From Hydractinia symbiolongicarpus (lineage: Eukaryota > Cnidaria > Hydrozoa > Anthoathecata > Hydractiniidae): a stretch of DNA of 64,000 bases. Positions 1-11,649 of this stretch are shown here, piece by piece (position 1 is the first letter of the stretch; every line of letters begins with the position of its first letter). The position numbers and the translations under genes were made by a program. Under the pieces are notes generated by a model. The model made no database searches. It saw only the letters and a program-made list of their open reading frames with translations, and was not told the origin of the DNA. The stretch lies in NCBI RefSeq assembly GCF_029227915.1, contig NC_079876.1, positions 14,942,001-15,006,000 on the forward strand, read 5' to 3'.

Positions 1-13
1 CCCGTCGGAGGTG
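1..13 (+). tRNA. tRNA-Arg-like, 3' end only (cut by window edge)
   Basis: The first 13 bases are the end of the T stem, the 3' acceptor strand CGGAGGT and discriminator G. A B-type spacer follows. Confidence 0.8.
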
Positions 14-294
14 CTCAAGTCAGGTAAATTACTCAGCTTAAACCCTCCTTATGTGTAAAATTTAAGACGTCCTGTCCTGTACACGGCCAACTTCTGTTTA
101 GGCACTGAGAAATTCTTGATAATGGCTCTTTTTGATCATTTACCAACGCCGCTGCTTTTTCACCTTTCGAAATTTGTCTCATCTTCTGATATCATGAATA
201 CTTTAAAATAAACGTTTATCCTTGATTCTCATCAATTGCGATTTTGTTAGCTCTTTTTCTTGTAATATAATTAAAAATATACATTTAAAACGAA

Positions 295-367
295 GCGTCC
301 GTGGCCTAATGAATAAGGTATCGGTGTCTTAACCCGGGGATTGCGGTGTGGAGTCTCATCGAAGGAG
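295..367 (+). pseudogene. Class L tRNA-like unit (CTT)
   Basis: Type example of class L. The anticodon loop is GTCTTAA, so the triplet is CTT (Lys codon AAG). T31 faces C39, the D loop reads AATGAATA (G19 lost), the T arm no longer pairs (GCGGT against CTCAT) and the acceptor ends in A72. Here the B box is further damaged (GTGTGGAGTCT). Not expected to give a working tRNA. Confidence 0.8.
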
Positions 368-658
368 CTCAATTCATAAAAATTGCTTAAAACCTATCCT
401 CTTTATCTGTGTCGTTAAAGGTATCCTGTCCCGAAAACAACCATGATCTGTTTTGAAATTATAATTTGAAGCACTCTTAAGAAATACATATATTTATCAT
501 TTACCAAAACTTGTTTTTCATGCGCTTCGAAATTTGTCTCATGTTGTGAAAGTGTGGATACTTTAGAATAACCGTTTATCCTTGTTTTGGATCAATAGCC
601 TCATTTCAAGCTCTTTCTACTTTTACAGTATAATCAAAGACATGCCTTTTAAAACTAT

Positions 659-731
659 GCCTCCGTGGCCTAATGGATAAGGCATCGGCTTCCTAAGACG
701 GGGATTGTGGGTCCGAGTCCTGTCGGAGGTG
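659..731 (+). tRNA. tRNA-Arg(CCT), variant
   Basis: Loop TTCCTAA. A40 faces G30. B box GGTCCGAGTCC, with T54 changed to C. Acceptor fully paired. Confidence 0.55.
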
Positions 732-1020
732 CTCAAGTCATATGAATTACTCAAAATCTGACCTCTTTATCTGTGTCGTTAAAGGCATCCTGTCCGGAAA
801 ACAACCATGTTCTGTTTCGAAAGTAATTCGAAGCATTCTTTAGAAAGAGATTTATTGATCATTTACCAAAACTGTTTCCTTATGCGTTTCGAAATTTGTC
901 TTATTTTTCGAAGTAATGAGTGCTTCGCAATAGCTATTTATGCTTGTTTCCGATCAATAGCGTCATTTGAAACTCTTTCTTTATTTTATAGCATAATCAA
1001 AACATATCTCTTAAAACTAT

Positions 1021-1093
1021 GCCTCTGTGGCCTAATGGATAAGGCATCGGCCTCCTAAGCCGGGGATTGCGGGTTCGAATCCCGTCGGAGGTG
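1021..1093 (+). tRNA. tRNA-Arg(CCT), near-canonical
   Basis: Differs from the canonical body only by T6, which still wobble-pairs with G67. Perfect B box GGTTCGAATCC. Followed by a B spacer. Confidence 0.85.
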
Positions 1094-1374
1094 CTCAAGT
1101 CAGGTAAATTACTCAGCTTAAACCCTCCTTATGTGTAAAATTTAAGACGTCCTGTCCAGTACACGGCCAACTTCTGTTTAGGCACTGAGACAATCTTGAT
1201 AATGGCTCTTATTGATCATCTACCAACGCCGCTGCTTTTTCACCTTTCGAAATTTGTCTCATCTTCTGATATCAAGAATACTTTAAAATAAACGTTTATC
1301 CTTGCTTCTGATCAATTGCGATTTTGTTAGCTCTTTTTCTTGTAATATAATTAAAAATATGCATTTAAAACGAC

Positions 1375-1436
1375 GCATCCGTGGCCTAATGAATATGGCA
1401 ACCCGGAGATTGCGGTGTCCAGTCTCATCGAAGGAG
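1375..1436 (+). pseudogene. Class L unit with internal deletion
   Basis: Only 62 nt: about 11 nt covering the 5' anticodon stem and loop are gone, so there is no anticodon. Confidence 0.85.
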
Positions 1437-1727
1437 CTCAAGTCATAAAAATTACTTAAAACCTATCCTCTTTATCTGTGTCGTTAAAGGTATCCTGTCC
1501 CGAAAACAACCACGATCTGTTTTGAAATTAATATTTGAAGCACTCTTAAGAAATACATATATTTATCATTTACCAAAACTTGTTTTTCATGCTCTTCGAA
1601 ATTTGTCTCATGTTGTGAAATTGTGGATACTTTAGAATAACCGTTTATCCTTGTTTTGGATCAATAACCTCATTTCAAGCTCTTTCTACTTTTACAGTAT
1701 AATCAAAGACATGCCTTTTAAAACTAT

Positions 1728-1800
1728 GCCTCCGTGGCCTAGTGGATAAGCCATCGGCCTCCTAAGCCGGGGATTGCGGGTTCACATCTCGTCGGAGGTG
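1728..1800 (+). pseudogene. tRNA-Arg(CCT)-like, T arm damaged
   Basis: CCT anticodon and good anticodon stem, but the T loop is TTCACAT and the D stem has a C/C mismatch. Confidence 0.7.
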
Positions 1801-2081
1801 CTCAAATCAGGTGAATTACTCAGCTTAAACCCTCCTTATGTGTAAAATTTAAGACGTCCTGTCCTGTACACGGTCAACTTCTGTTTAGGCACTGAGACAA
1901 TCTTGATAATGGCTCTTATTAATCATCTACCAACGCGGCTGCTTTTTCACCTTTCGAAATTTGTTTCATCTTCTGATATAATGAATACTTTAAAATAAAC
2001 GTTTATCCTTGCTTCTGATCAATTGCGATTTTGTTAGTTCTTTTTCTTCTAATATAAATAAAAATATACATTTAAAACGAA

Positions 2082-2154
2082 GCATCCGTGGCCTAATGAA
2101 TAAGGCATCGGTGTCTTAACCCGGGGATTTCAATGTCGAGTCTCATGGAAGGAG
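2082..2154 (+). pseudogene. Class L tRNA-like unit (CTT)
   Basis: As at 295, with the T-arm 5' strand further altered (CAATG). Confidence 0.8.
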
Positions 2155-2445
2155 CTCAAGTCATAAAAATTACTTAAAACCTATCCTCTTTATCTGTGTC
2201 GTTAAAGGTATCCTGTCCCGAAAACAACCATGATCTGTTTTGAAAGTAATATTTGAAGCATTCTTATGAAATACATTTATTTATCATTTACCAAAACTGC
2301 TTTTTCATGCGCTTCGAAATTAGTCTCATGTTGTGAATTTATGGATACTTTAGAATAACCGTTTATCCTTGTTTTCGATCAATAGCCTCATTTCAAGCTC
2401 TTTCTACTTTTACAGTATAATCAAAGACATGCCTTTTAAAACAAT

Positions 2446-2518
2446 GCCTCCGTGGCCTAATGGATAAGGCATCGGCTTCCTAAGACGGGGATTGTGGGTC
2501 CGAGTCCTGTCAGAGGTG
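2446..2518 (+). tRNA. tRNA-Arg(CCT), variant
   Basis: Same variant as 659 but with A67 facing C6 in the acceptor stem. Confidence 0.45.
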
Positions 2519-2807
2519 CTCAAGTCATATGAATTACTCAAAATCTAACCTCTTTATCTGTGTCGTTAAAGGCATCCTGTCCGGAAAACAACCATGTTCT
2601 GTTTCGAAAGTAATTCGAAGCATTCTTTAGAAAGAGATTTATTGATCATTTACCAACACTGTTTCCTTATGCGTTTCGAAATTTGTCTTATTTTTCGAAG
2701 TAATGAGTGCTTCGCAATAGCTATTTATGCTTGTTTTCGATCAATACCGTCATTTGAAACTCTTTCTTTATTTTATAGCATAATCAAGACAAATCTTTTG
2801 AAAGTAT

Positions 2808-2880
2808 GCCTCCGTGGCATAATCGATAAGGCATCGGCCTCCTAAGCCGGGGATTGCGGGTTCTAATCCCGCCGGAAGTG
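2808..2880 (+). pseudogene. tRNA-Arg(CCT)-like
   Basis: G18 changed to C, T loop TTCTAAT (G57 lost), acceptor A70. Anticodon arm intact. Confidence 0.6.
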
Positions 2881-3161
2881 CTCAAGTCAGATAAATTGCT
2901 CAGCTTAAACCCTCCTTATGTGCAAAATTTAAGACGTCCTGTCCTGTACACGGCCAACTTCTGTTTAGGCACTGTGACAATCTTGATAATGGCTCTTATT
3001 GATCATCTACCAACGCCGCTTCTGCTTCACCTTTCGAAATTTGTCTCATCTTCTGATATCACGAATACTTTAGAATAAACATTTATCCTTGCTCCTGATC
3101 AATTGCAATTTAGTTAGCTCTGTTTCTTGTAATATAATTAAAAATATACATTTAAAACGAA

Positions 3162-3234
3162 GGGTCCGTGGCCTAATGAATAAGGCATCGGTGTCTTAAC
3201 CCGGGGATTGCTGTGTTAAGTCCCATCAAAGGAG
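3162..3234 (+). pseudogene. Class L tRNA-like unit (CTT)
   Basis: Class L with T loop GTTAAGT. Confidence 0.8.
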
Positions 3235-3525
3235 CTCAAGTCATAGGAATTACTTACAACTTATCCTCTTTATCTGTTTCGTTAAAGGTATCCCATCACG
3301 AAATCAACGATATTCTGTTTCGAAAGTAAAACTTCAGGCATTCTTTGGTAAGACTTTTATTGATCCTTTACCAACACTGTTTCTTTATGCATTTCAAAAT
3401 TTGTCTCATGTTGTGAAATTATGGATACCTTAGAATAACCGTTTATCCTTGTTTTCGATCAATAGCCTTATTTCAAGCTCTTTCTACTTTTACAGTAAAA
3501 TCAAAGACATGCCTTTTAACACTAT

Positions 3526-3598
3526 GCCTCCGTGGCCTAGTGGATAAGGCATAGGCCTCCTAAGCCGGTGATTGCGGATTCAAATCTCGTCGGAGGTG
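3526..3598 (+). pseudogene. tRNA-Arg(CCT)-like
   Basis: A28/G42 mismatch in the anticodon stem. T arm GCGGA TTCAAAT CTCGT breaks the B box. Confidence 0.65.
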
Positions 3599-3879
3599 CT
3601 CAAGTCAGGTAAATGACTCTGATTAAACCCTCCTTATGTGTAAAATTTAAGACGTCCTGTCCTGTACACGGTCAACTTCTGTTTAGGCACTGAGACAATC
3701 TTGATAATGGCTCTTATTTATCATCTATCAAGGCCGCTGCTTTTTCACCTTTCGAAATTTGTCTCATCTTCTGAAATAATGAAAACTTTAGAATAAACGT
3801 TTATCCTTGCTTCTGATCAATTGCGATTTTGTTAGCTCTTTTTCTTGTAATATAATTAAAAATAAACATTTAAAACGAA

Positions 3880-3952
3880 GCGTCCGTGGCCTAATGAATA
3901 AGGCATCGGTGTCTCAACCCGTGGATTGCGGTGTCGAGTCCCATCAAAGGAG
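3880..3952 (+). pseudogene. Class L-derived unit, loop triplet CTC
   Basis: Loop GTCTCAA gives CTC instead of CTT. Otherwise class L. Confidence 0.75.
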
Positions 3953-4144
3953 CTCAAGTCATAGAAATTACTTAAAACCTATCCTCTTTATCTGTGTCGT
4001 TAAAGGTATCCTATCACGAAAACAACCATGTTTTGTTTTGAAAGTAACACTTGAACCATTATGGAGAGACACATTTATTATTCATTTACCACCACTGTTT
4101 TTTTATGCGATCCAAAATTTGTTTCATGTTGTGAAATAAGGTAT

Positions 4145-4162
4145 CAAGTCCCGTCGGAGGTG
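4145..4162 (+). pseudogene. tRNA remnant (T-arm/acceptor 3' end)
   Basis: The spacer from 3,953 stops near 4,139 and runs straight into the last about 18 nt of a tRNA body. A deletion removed the rest of that spacer, the upstream region and about 55 nt of the tRNA. Confidence 0.75.
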
Positions 4163-4453
4163 CTCAAGTCATATGAATTACTCAAAATCTAACCTCTTTA
4201 TCTGTGTCGTTAAAGGTATCCTGTCCCGAAAACAACAATATTCTGTTTCGAAAGTAAAACTTCAGGCATTCTTGAGTAAGACTTTTATTGATCCTTTACC
4301 AACACTGTTTCTTTATGCATTTCAAAATTTGTCTCATGTTGTGAAATTATGGATACTTTAGAATAACCGTTTATCCTTGTTTTCGATCAATAGCCTCATT
4401 TCAAGCTCTTTCTACTTTTACAGTAAAATCAAAGACATGCCTTTTAACACTAT

Positions 4454-4526
4454 GCCTCCGTGGCCTAGTGGATAAGGCATCGGCCTCCTAAGCCGTGGAT
4501 TGCGGGTTCGGATCCCGTCGGAGGTG
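4454..4526 (+). tRNA. tRNA-Arg(CCT), variant
   Basis: T43 faces T27 and A58 is G (B box GGTTCGGATCC). D loop AGTGGATA. Remaining stems pair. Confidence 0.6.
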
Positions 4527-4807
4527 CTCAAGTCAGGTAAATGACTCTGCTTAAACCTTCCTTATGTGTAAAATTTAAGACGTCCTGTCCTGTACACGGT
4601 CAACTTCTGTTTAGGCACTGAGACAATCTTGATAATGGCTCTTACTTATCATCTATCAAGGCCGCTGCTTTTTCACCTTTCGAAATTTGTCTCATCTTCT
4701 GAAATAATGAAAACTTTAGAATAAACGTTTATCCTTGCTTCTGATCAATTGCGATTTTGTTAGCTCTTTTTCTTGTAATATAATTAAAAATATACATATA
4801 AAACGAA

Positions 4808-4880
4808 GCGTCCGTGGCCTAATGAATAAGGTATCGGTGCCTTAACCCGGGGATTGCGGTGTGGAGTCTCATCGAAGGAG
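4808..4880 (+). pseudogene. Class L tRNA-like unit (CTT)
   Basis: Loop GCCTTAA, so U33 is lost. B box GTGTGGAGTCT. Confidence 0.8.
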
Positions 4881-5171
4881 CTCAAGCCATAAAAATTACT
4901 TAAAACCTATCCTCTTTATCTGTGTCGTTGAAGATATCCTGTCCCGAAAACAACCATGATCTGTTTTGAAAGTAATATTTGAAGCATTCTTGAGAAATAC
5001 ATTTATTTATCATTTACCAAAACTGTTTTTTCATGTGCTTTGAAATTTGTCTCATGTTGTGAAATTATGGAAACTTTAGAATAACCGTTTATCCTTGTTT
5101 CCGACCAATAGCCTCATTTCAAGATCTTTCTACTTTTACAGCATAATCAAAGACGTACCTTTTAAAACTAT

Positions 5172-5244
5172 GCCTCCGTGGCCTAATGGATAAGGCATCG
5201 GCCTCCTAAGCCGTGGATTGCGGGTTCGGATCCCGTCGGAGGTG
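5172..5244 (+). tRNA. tRNA-Arg(CCT), variant
   Basis: As 4454 (T43, G58) but with the canonical D loop. Confidence 0.65.
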
Positions 5245-5525
5245 CTCGAGTCAGGTAAACTACTCAGCTTAAACCCTCCTTATGTGTAAAATTTAAGACG
5301 TCCTGTCCTGTACACGGCCAACATCTGTTTAGGCACTGAGACAATCTTGATAATGGCTCTTATTGATCATCTACCAACGCCGCTGCTTTTTCACCTTTCG
5401 AAATTTGTCTCATCTTCTGATATCATGAATACTTTAAAATAAACGTTTATCGTTGCTTCTGATCAATTGCGATTTTGTTAGCTCTTTTTCTTCTAATATA
5501 ATTAAAAATATACATTTAAAACGAA

Positions 5526-5598
5526 GCATACGTGGCCTAATGAAGAAGGCATTGGTGTCTTAACCCGGGGGTTGCGGTGTCGAGTCTCATCGAAAGAG
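5526..5598 (+). pseudogene. Class L tRNA-like unit (CTT)
   Basis: Acceptor 5' strand GCATACG adds a mismatch. Confidence 0.8.
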
Positions 5599-5889
5599 CT
5601 CAAGTCATAAAAATTACTTAAAACCTATCCTCTCTATCTGTGTCGTTAAAGGTATCCTGTCCCGAAAACAACGATGATCTGTTTTGAAGGTAATATTTAA
5701 AGCATTCTTATGCAATACATTTATTCATCACTTACCAAAACTGTTTTTTCATGCGCTTCGAAATTTGTCTCATGTTGTGAAATTATGGATACTTTAGAAT
5801 AACCGTTTATCCTTGTTTCCGATCAATAGCCTCATTTCAAGCTCTTTCTCCTTTTACAGTATAATCAAAGACATGCCTTTTTAAACTAT

Positions 5890-5962
5890 GCCTCCGTGGC
5901 CTAATGGATAAAGCATCGGCCTCCTATGACGGGGATTGTGGGTCCAAGTCCCGTCGGAGGTG
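5890..5962 (+). pseudogene. tRNA-Arg(CCT)-like
   Basis: Loop CTCCTAT, A40 facing G30, D stem AAGC, B box GGTCCAAGTCC. Confidence 0.6.
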
Positions 5963-6253
5963 CTCAAGTCATATGAATTACTCAATATCTAACCTCTTTA
6001 TCTGTGTCGTTAAAGGCATCCTGTCCCGAAAACAACCATGTTCTTTTTCGAAAGTAATTCTCGAAGCATTCTTTAGTAAGACATTTATTCATCATTTACC
6101 AAAACTGTTTTTTCATGCGCTTCGAAATTTGTCTCATGTTGTGAAATTAAGGATACTTTAGAATAACCGTTTATCCTTGTTTTCGATCAATAGCCTCATT
6201 TCAAGCTCTTTCTACTTTTACAGTATAAGAAAAGATATGTCTTTTAAAACTAT

Positions 6254-6326
6254 GCCTCTGTGGCATAATGGATAAGGCATCGCCCTCCTAAGACGGGGAT
6301 TGTGGGTCCGAGTCCCGTCGGAGGTG
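6254..6326 (+). pseudogene. tRNA-Arg(CCT)-like
   Basis: C30/A40 mismatch and a D-stem mismatch (GCAT). CCT loop intact. Confidence 0.6.
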
Positions 6327-6615
6327 CTCAAGTCATATGAATTACTCAAAATCTAACCTATTTATCTGTGTCGTTAAAGGCATCCTGTCCCAAAAACAAC
6401 CATGTTCTGTTTCGAAAGTAATTCCAAGCATTCTTTAGAGAGAGATTTATTGATCATTTACCAACACTGTTTTCTTATGCGATTCGAAATTTGTTTTATT
6501 TTGCGAAATAATGAATGTTTCGGAATAGCGGTTAATCCCTGTTTCCGATCAATAGCCTCACTTCAAGCTCTTTCCCTTTTTATTGTATAATTAAAGTTAT
6601 GTCTTTTAAAATTAT

Positions 6616-6688
6616 GCCTCCGTGGCCTAATAGATAAGGCATCGGCCTCCTAAGCCGGGGATTGCGGATTGGAATCTCGTCGGGGGTG
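6616..6688 (+). pseudogene. tRNA-Arg(CCT)-like, decayed T arm
   Basis: Perfect anticodon arm, but D loop AATAGATA and T loop TTGGAAT (B box GATTGGAATCT). This form recurs at 8060, 9137 and 10213. Confidence 0.7.
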
Positions 6689-6977
6689 CTCAAGTCATGT
6701 AAATTACTCAACTTCAACCCTCCTTATGTGTAAAATTTAAGACGTCCTGTCCTGTTAACGGCCAATTTCTTTTTAGGCACAAATAGTTGAGACAATCTTG
6801 ATAAAGGCACTTATTGATCATCTACCAACGCCGGTTCTTTTTCAACTTTCGAAATTTGTCTCATCTTCTGAAATCATGAATACCTTTAAAATAAAGGTTT
6901 ATCCTTGCTTCTGATAAATTGCGATTTTGTTAGCTCTTTTTCTTGTAATATAATTAAAAATATACATTTAAAACGAA

Positions 6978-7050
6978 GCATCCGTGGCCTATTGAATAAG
7001 GCATCGGTGTCTTAACCCGGGGATTGCGGTGTCAAGTCTTCTCAAAGGAG
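6978..7050 (+). pseudogene. Class L tRNA-like unit (CTT)
   Basis: Class L with D loop ATTGAATA and a further-decayed T arm. Confidence 0.8.
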
Positions 7051-7330
7051 CTCAAGTCATAAAAATTACTTAAAACCTATCCTCTTTATCTGTGTCGTTA
7101 CAGGCATCCTGTCCCGAAAACAACCATGATTTGTTTCGAAAGTAATAATTGAGAAATACATTTTTTTCTCATTTACCAAAACTTTTTCTTCATGTGCTTC
7201 GAAATTTGTCTCATGTTGTGAAGTTATGGACACTTTAGAAAAACCGTTTATCCTTGTTTCCGATCAATAGCCTCATTTCAAGCTCTTTCTCCTCTTATAG
7301 TATAATTAAAGACATCGCTTTTAAAACTAT

Positions 7331-7403
7331 GCCTCTGTGGCCTTATGGATGAGGCATCGGTCTCCTAAGCCGGGGTTTGCGGGTCCAAGTCCCGTCGGAG
7401 ATG
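7331..7403 (+). tRNA. tRNA-Arg(CCT), weak variant
   Basis: T6 wobble, T31/G39 wobble, A71 mismatch, B box GGTCCAAGTCC. Confidence 0.45.
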
Positions 7404-7694
7404 CTCAAGCCACATGAAGTACTCAAAATCTAACCTCTTTATCTGTGTCGTTAAAGGCATCCTGTCCCGAAAACAACCATGTTCTTTTTCGAAAGTAATT
7501 CTCGAAGCATTCTTTAGTAAGACATTTATTCATCATTTACCAAAACTGTTTTTTCATGCGCTTCGAAATTTGTCTCATGTTGTGAAATTATGGATACTTT
7601 AGAATAACCGTTTATCCTTGTTTTCGATCAATAGCCTCATTTCAAGCTCTTTCTACTTTTACAGTATAATCAAAGACATGCCTTTTAAAACTAT

Positions 7695-7767
7695 GCCTCA
7701 GTGGCCTAATGGATAAGGCATCGGCTTCCTAAGACGGGGATTGTGGGTCCGATTCCTGTCGGAGGTG
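7695..7767 (+). pseudogene. tRNA-Arg(CCT)-like
   Basis: A6 breaks the acceptor, A40 faces G30, T loop TCCGATT. Confidence 0.55.
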
Positions 7768-8059
7768 CTCAAGTCATATGAATTACTCAAAATCTAACCT
7801 CTTTATCTGTGTCGTTAAAGGCATCCTGTCCCGAAAAACAACCATGTTCTGTTTCGAAAGTAATTCTCGAAGCATTCTTTAGAGAGAGATTTATTGATCA
7901 TTTACCAACACTGTTTTCTTATGCGATTCGACATTTGTTTTATTTTGCGAAATAATGAATGTTTCGGAATAGCGGTTAATCCCTGTTTCCGATCAATAGC
8001 CTCACTTCAAGCTCTTTCCCTTTTTATTGTATAATTAAAGTTATGTCTTTTAAAATTAT

Positions 8060-8132
8060 GCCTCCGTGGCCTAATAGATAAGGCATCGGCCTCCTAAGCC
8101 GGGGATTGCGGATTGGAATCTCGTCGGGGGTG
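8060..8132 (+). pseudogene. tRNA-Arg(CCT)-like, decayed T arm
   Basis: Duplicate of 6616 at +1,444. Confidence 0.7.
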
Positions 8133-8421
8133 CTCAAGTCATGTAAATTACTCAACTTCAACCCTCCTTATGTGTAAAATTTAAGACGTCCTGTCCTGTT
8201 AACGACCAATTTCTTCTTAGGCACAAATAGTTGAGACAATCTTGATAAAGGCACTTATTGGTCATCCACCAACGCCGGTTCTTTTTCAACTTTCGAAATT
8301 TGTCTCATCTTCTGAAATCATGAATACCTTTAAAATAAAGGTTTATCCTTGCTTCTGATAAATTGCGATTTTGTTAGCTCTTTTTCTTGTAATATAATTA
8401 AAAATATACATTTAAAACGAA

Positions 8422-8494
8422 GCATCCGTGGCCTATTGAATAAGGCATCTGTGTCTTAACCCGGGGATTGCGGTGTCGAGTCTTATCGAAGGAG
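8422..8494 (+). pseudogene. Class L tRNA-like unit (CTT)
   Basis: Duplicate of 6978 at +1,444; the anticodon stem begins TCTGT. Confidence 0.8.
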
Positions 8495-8774
8495 CTCAAG
8501 TCATAAAAATTACTTAAAACCTTTCCTCTTTATCTGTGTCGTTAAAGGCATCCTGTCCTGAAAACAACCATGATTTGTTTCGAAAGTAATACTTGAGAAA
8601 TACATTTTTTTCTCATTTACCAAAACTTTTTCTTCATGTGCTTCGAAATTTGTCTCATGTTGTGAAGTTATGGACACTTTAGAAAAACCGTTTATCCTTG
8701 TTTCCGATCAATAGCCTCATTTCAAGCTCTTTCTCCTCTTATAGTATAATTAAAGACATCGCTTTTAAAACTAT

Positions 8775-8847
8775 GCCTCTGTGGCCTAATGGATGAGGCA
8801 TCGGTCTCCTAAGCCGGGGTTTGAGGGTCCGAGTCCCGTCGGAGATG
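8775..8847 (+). tRNA. tRNA-Arg(CCT), weak variant
   Basis: Duplicate of 7331 at +1,444. B box GGTCCGAGTCC, A71 mismatch retained. Confidence 0.45.
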
Positions 8848-9136
8848 CTCAAGCCATATGAATTACTCAAAATCTAAGCTCTTTATCTGTGTCGTTAAAG
8901 GTATCCTATCCCGAAAACAACCATGTTCTTCCGAAAGTAATTCTCGAAGCTTTCTTGAGAAAGACATTTATTGATAATTTATTAATTTTGTTTCCTTATG
9001 CGCTTCGAAATTTGTTTTATTTTGCGAAATAATGAATATTTCGGAATAGCAGTTTATCCCTGTTTCCGATCAATAGCCTCACTTCAAGCTCTTTCCCTTT
9101 TCATACTATAATTAGAGTAACGTCTTTTAAAACTAT

Positions 9137-9209
9137 GCGTCCGTGGCCTAATAGATAAGGCATCGGCCTCCTAAGCCGGAGATTGCGGATTGGAATCTCG
9201 TCGGGGGTG
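9137..9209 (+). pseudogene. tRNA-Arg(CCT)-like, decayed T arm
   Basis: 6616-type body with G3 in the acceptor. Confidence 0.7.
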
Positions 9210-9497
9210 CTCAAGTCATGTAAATTACTCAACTTCAACCCTCCTTATGTGTGAAATTTAAGACGTCCTGTCCTCTTAACGGCCAATTTCTTTTTAGGCA
9301 CAAATAGTTGAGACAATCTTGATAAAGGCACTTATTGATCATGTACCAACGCCACTTCTTTTTCACCTTTCAAAATTTGTCTTATCTTGTGAAATCATGA
9401 ATACTTTAAAATAAAGGTTTATCCTTGCTTCTGATAAATTGCGAATTTGTTAGCTCTTTTTCTTGTAATATAATTAAAAATATACATTTAAAACGAA

Positions 9498-9570
9498 GCA
9501 TCCGTGGCCTAATGAATAAGGCATCGGTGTCTTAACCCGGGGATTGCGGTGTCGAGTCTCATTGAAGGAG
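9498..9570 (+). pseudogene. Class L tRNA-like unit (CTT)
   Basis: Typical class L between a B spacer and an A spacer. Confidence 0.8.
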
Positions 9571-9850
9571 TTCAAGTCATAAAAATTACTTAAAACCTAT
9601 CCTCTTTATCTGTGTCATTAAAGGCATCCTGTCCCGAAAACAACCATAATCTGTTTCGAAAGTAGTACTGAAGAAGTACATTTTCTCATCATTTACCAAA
9701 ACTGTTTTTTGATGAGCTTCTAAATTTGTCTCATGTTGTGAAATTATGGATACTTTAGAATAACCGTTTATCCTTGTTTCCGATCAATAGCCTCATTTCA
9801 AGCTCTCTCTCCTTTTACAGTATAATCAAAGACATGCCTTCTAAAACTAT

Positions 9851-9923
9851 GCCTCCGTAGCCTAATGGATAAGGCATCGGCCACTTAAGCCGGTGATTGC
9901 GGGTCCGAGTCCCGTCGGAGATG
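9851..9923 (+). pseudogene. tRNA-like, loop CACTTAA
   Basis: U33 replaced by A and triplet CTT in an otherwise R-type body. A9 and A71 changes. Confidence 0.65.
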
Positions 9924-10212
9924 CTCAAGCCATATGAATTACTCAAAATCTAAGCTCTTTATCTGTGTCGTTAAAGGTATCCTATCCCGAAAACAACCAT
10001 GTTCTTCCGAAAGTAATTCTCGAAGCTTTCTTGAGAAAGACATTTATTGATAATTTACTAATTTTGTTTCCTTATGCGCTTCGAAATTTGTTTTATTTTG
10101 CGAAATAATGAATGTTTCGGAATAGCGGTTTATCCCTGTTTCCGATCAATAGCCTCACTTCAAGCTCTTTCCCTTTTCATACTATAATTAGAGTTACGTC
10201 TTTTATAACTAT

Positions 10213-10285
10213 GCCTCCGTGCCCTAATAGATAAGGCATCGGCCTCCTAAGCCGGGGATTGCGGATTGGAATATCGTTGGAGGTG
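10213..10285 (+). pseudogene. tRNA-Arg(CCT)-like, decayed T arm
   Basis: 6616-type body. A box damaged (GTGCCCTAATAG). Confidence 0.7.
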
Positions 10286-10573
10286 CTCAAGTCATGTATA
10301 TTACTCAACTTCAACCCTCCTTATGAGTAGAATTTAAGACGTCCTGTCCTGTTAACGGCCTATTTCTTTTTAGGCACAAATAGTTGAGACAATCTTGATA
10401 AAGGCACTTATTGATCATCTACCAACGCCGCTTCTTTTTCACCTTTCGAAATTTGTCTCATCTTCTGAAATCATGAATACTTTAAAATAAAGGTTTATCC
10501 TTGCTTCTGATCAATTGCGATTTTGTTAGCTCTTTTTCTTGTGATATAATTTAAAATATACAATGAAAACGGA

Positions 10574-10646
10574 GCGTCCGTGGCCTAATGGACAGGGCAT
10601 TGCCCTCCTAAGCAGGGAAGTGCTGGTGCGAGTCGCGTCGGAGGTG
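10574..10646 (+). pseudogene. tRNA-Arg(CCT)-like, divergent
   Basis: Variant also seen at 15621 and 62635: C40-to-A type anticodon stem, variable region altered, T arm GCTGG with loop TGCGAGT. Confidence 0.65.
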
Positions 10647-10937
10647 CTCAACTCATATGAACTACTCAAAACCTAACCTCTTTATCGGTGTCGTTAAAGG
10701 TATCCTATCACGAGAACAACCATGTTCTGTTTCGAAAGTAAGACTTCAGGCATTCTTGAGTAAGACATTTATTGATCATTTGCCAACACTGTTTCCTTAT
10801 GCGTTTTAAAATTTGTCTCATGTTCGGAAATAATGGATACTTTAGAATAACCGTTCATCCTTGTTTCCGATCAATAGCCTCATTTCAAGCTCTTTCTCCA
10901 TTTACAGTATAATCAAAGACATATCTTTTCAAGCGAA

Positions 10938-11010
10938 GCGTCCGTGGCCTAATGGATAAGGCATCAGTGTCTTAAGCCGAGGATTGCGATGTTGAGTCCC
11001 ATTGAAGGAG
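10938..11010 (+). pseudogene. Class L tRNA-like unit (CTT)
   Basis: D loop keeps GG (AATGGATA). Anticodon stem TCAGT/GCCGA. Confidence 0.75.
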
Positions 11011-11296
11011 CTCAAATCATAGGAATTACTTAAAACCTATACTTTTTATCTGCGTCGTTAAAGGCATCCTGTTCGGAAAACAACCATGATCTGTTTTGAA
11101 AGTAATACTTGAAGCATTCTTGGGAAAGACATTTATTTATCACTTACTATCACTGTTTCTTTAAGCGTTTCAAAATTTGTCTCATGTAATAAATGAATGT
11201 TATGGAACAGCCGGTTATCCGTGTTTCCGATCAGTACCTCAGGTCAAGCTCTTTCCCTTTTCATAGTATAATGAAAAACATATCTTTTAAAACAAG

Positions 11297-11369
11297 ACTT
11301 CCGTGGCCTAATGGATAAAGCATCGTCCTCCTAAGCAGGGGATTGCGGGTTCGACTCCCGTCGCAGGTG
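11297..11369 (+). pseudogene. tRNA-Arg(CCT)-like
   Basis: T arm and B box (GGTTCGACTCC) perfect, but anticodon stem TCGTC/GCAGG has two mismatches and C5 faces C68. Confidence 0.6.
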
Positions 11370-11649
11370 CTAAACTCATATGAATTACTTAAAACCTATC
11401 CTCTTTATCTGTGTCGTTAAAGGAAACCTGTCCTGAAAGCAAGCATGATCTGTTTCGAAAGTAATACTAGAGAAATACATTTATTTATATCTTACCAAAA
11501 CTGTTTCTTTATGCGCTTCGAAATTTGGCTCATGTTGTGAAATTGTGGATACTTTAGAATAACCGTTTATCCTTGTTTCCAATCAATAGCCTCATTTCAA
11601 ACTCCTTCTCCTTTTACAGTATTATCAAAGACATATCTTTTTAAACAAT

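Larger units (their letters stand above)
6340..8850 (+). repeat. 1.44-kb tandem duplication (4 monomers)
   Basis: Units 6616, 6978 and 7331 recur at +1,444. The region 8,848-10,285 then repeats related units at about 1,076-bp spacing. Confidence 0.8.

Noticed and set aside
3807-4139. Longest open frame (110 codons, + strand)
   Set aside because: It crosses a class L tRNA-like body and two spacers, ends at a deletion junction, and has no relative of that length among parallel monomers. It is a chance frame in the repeat.
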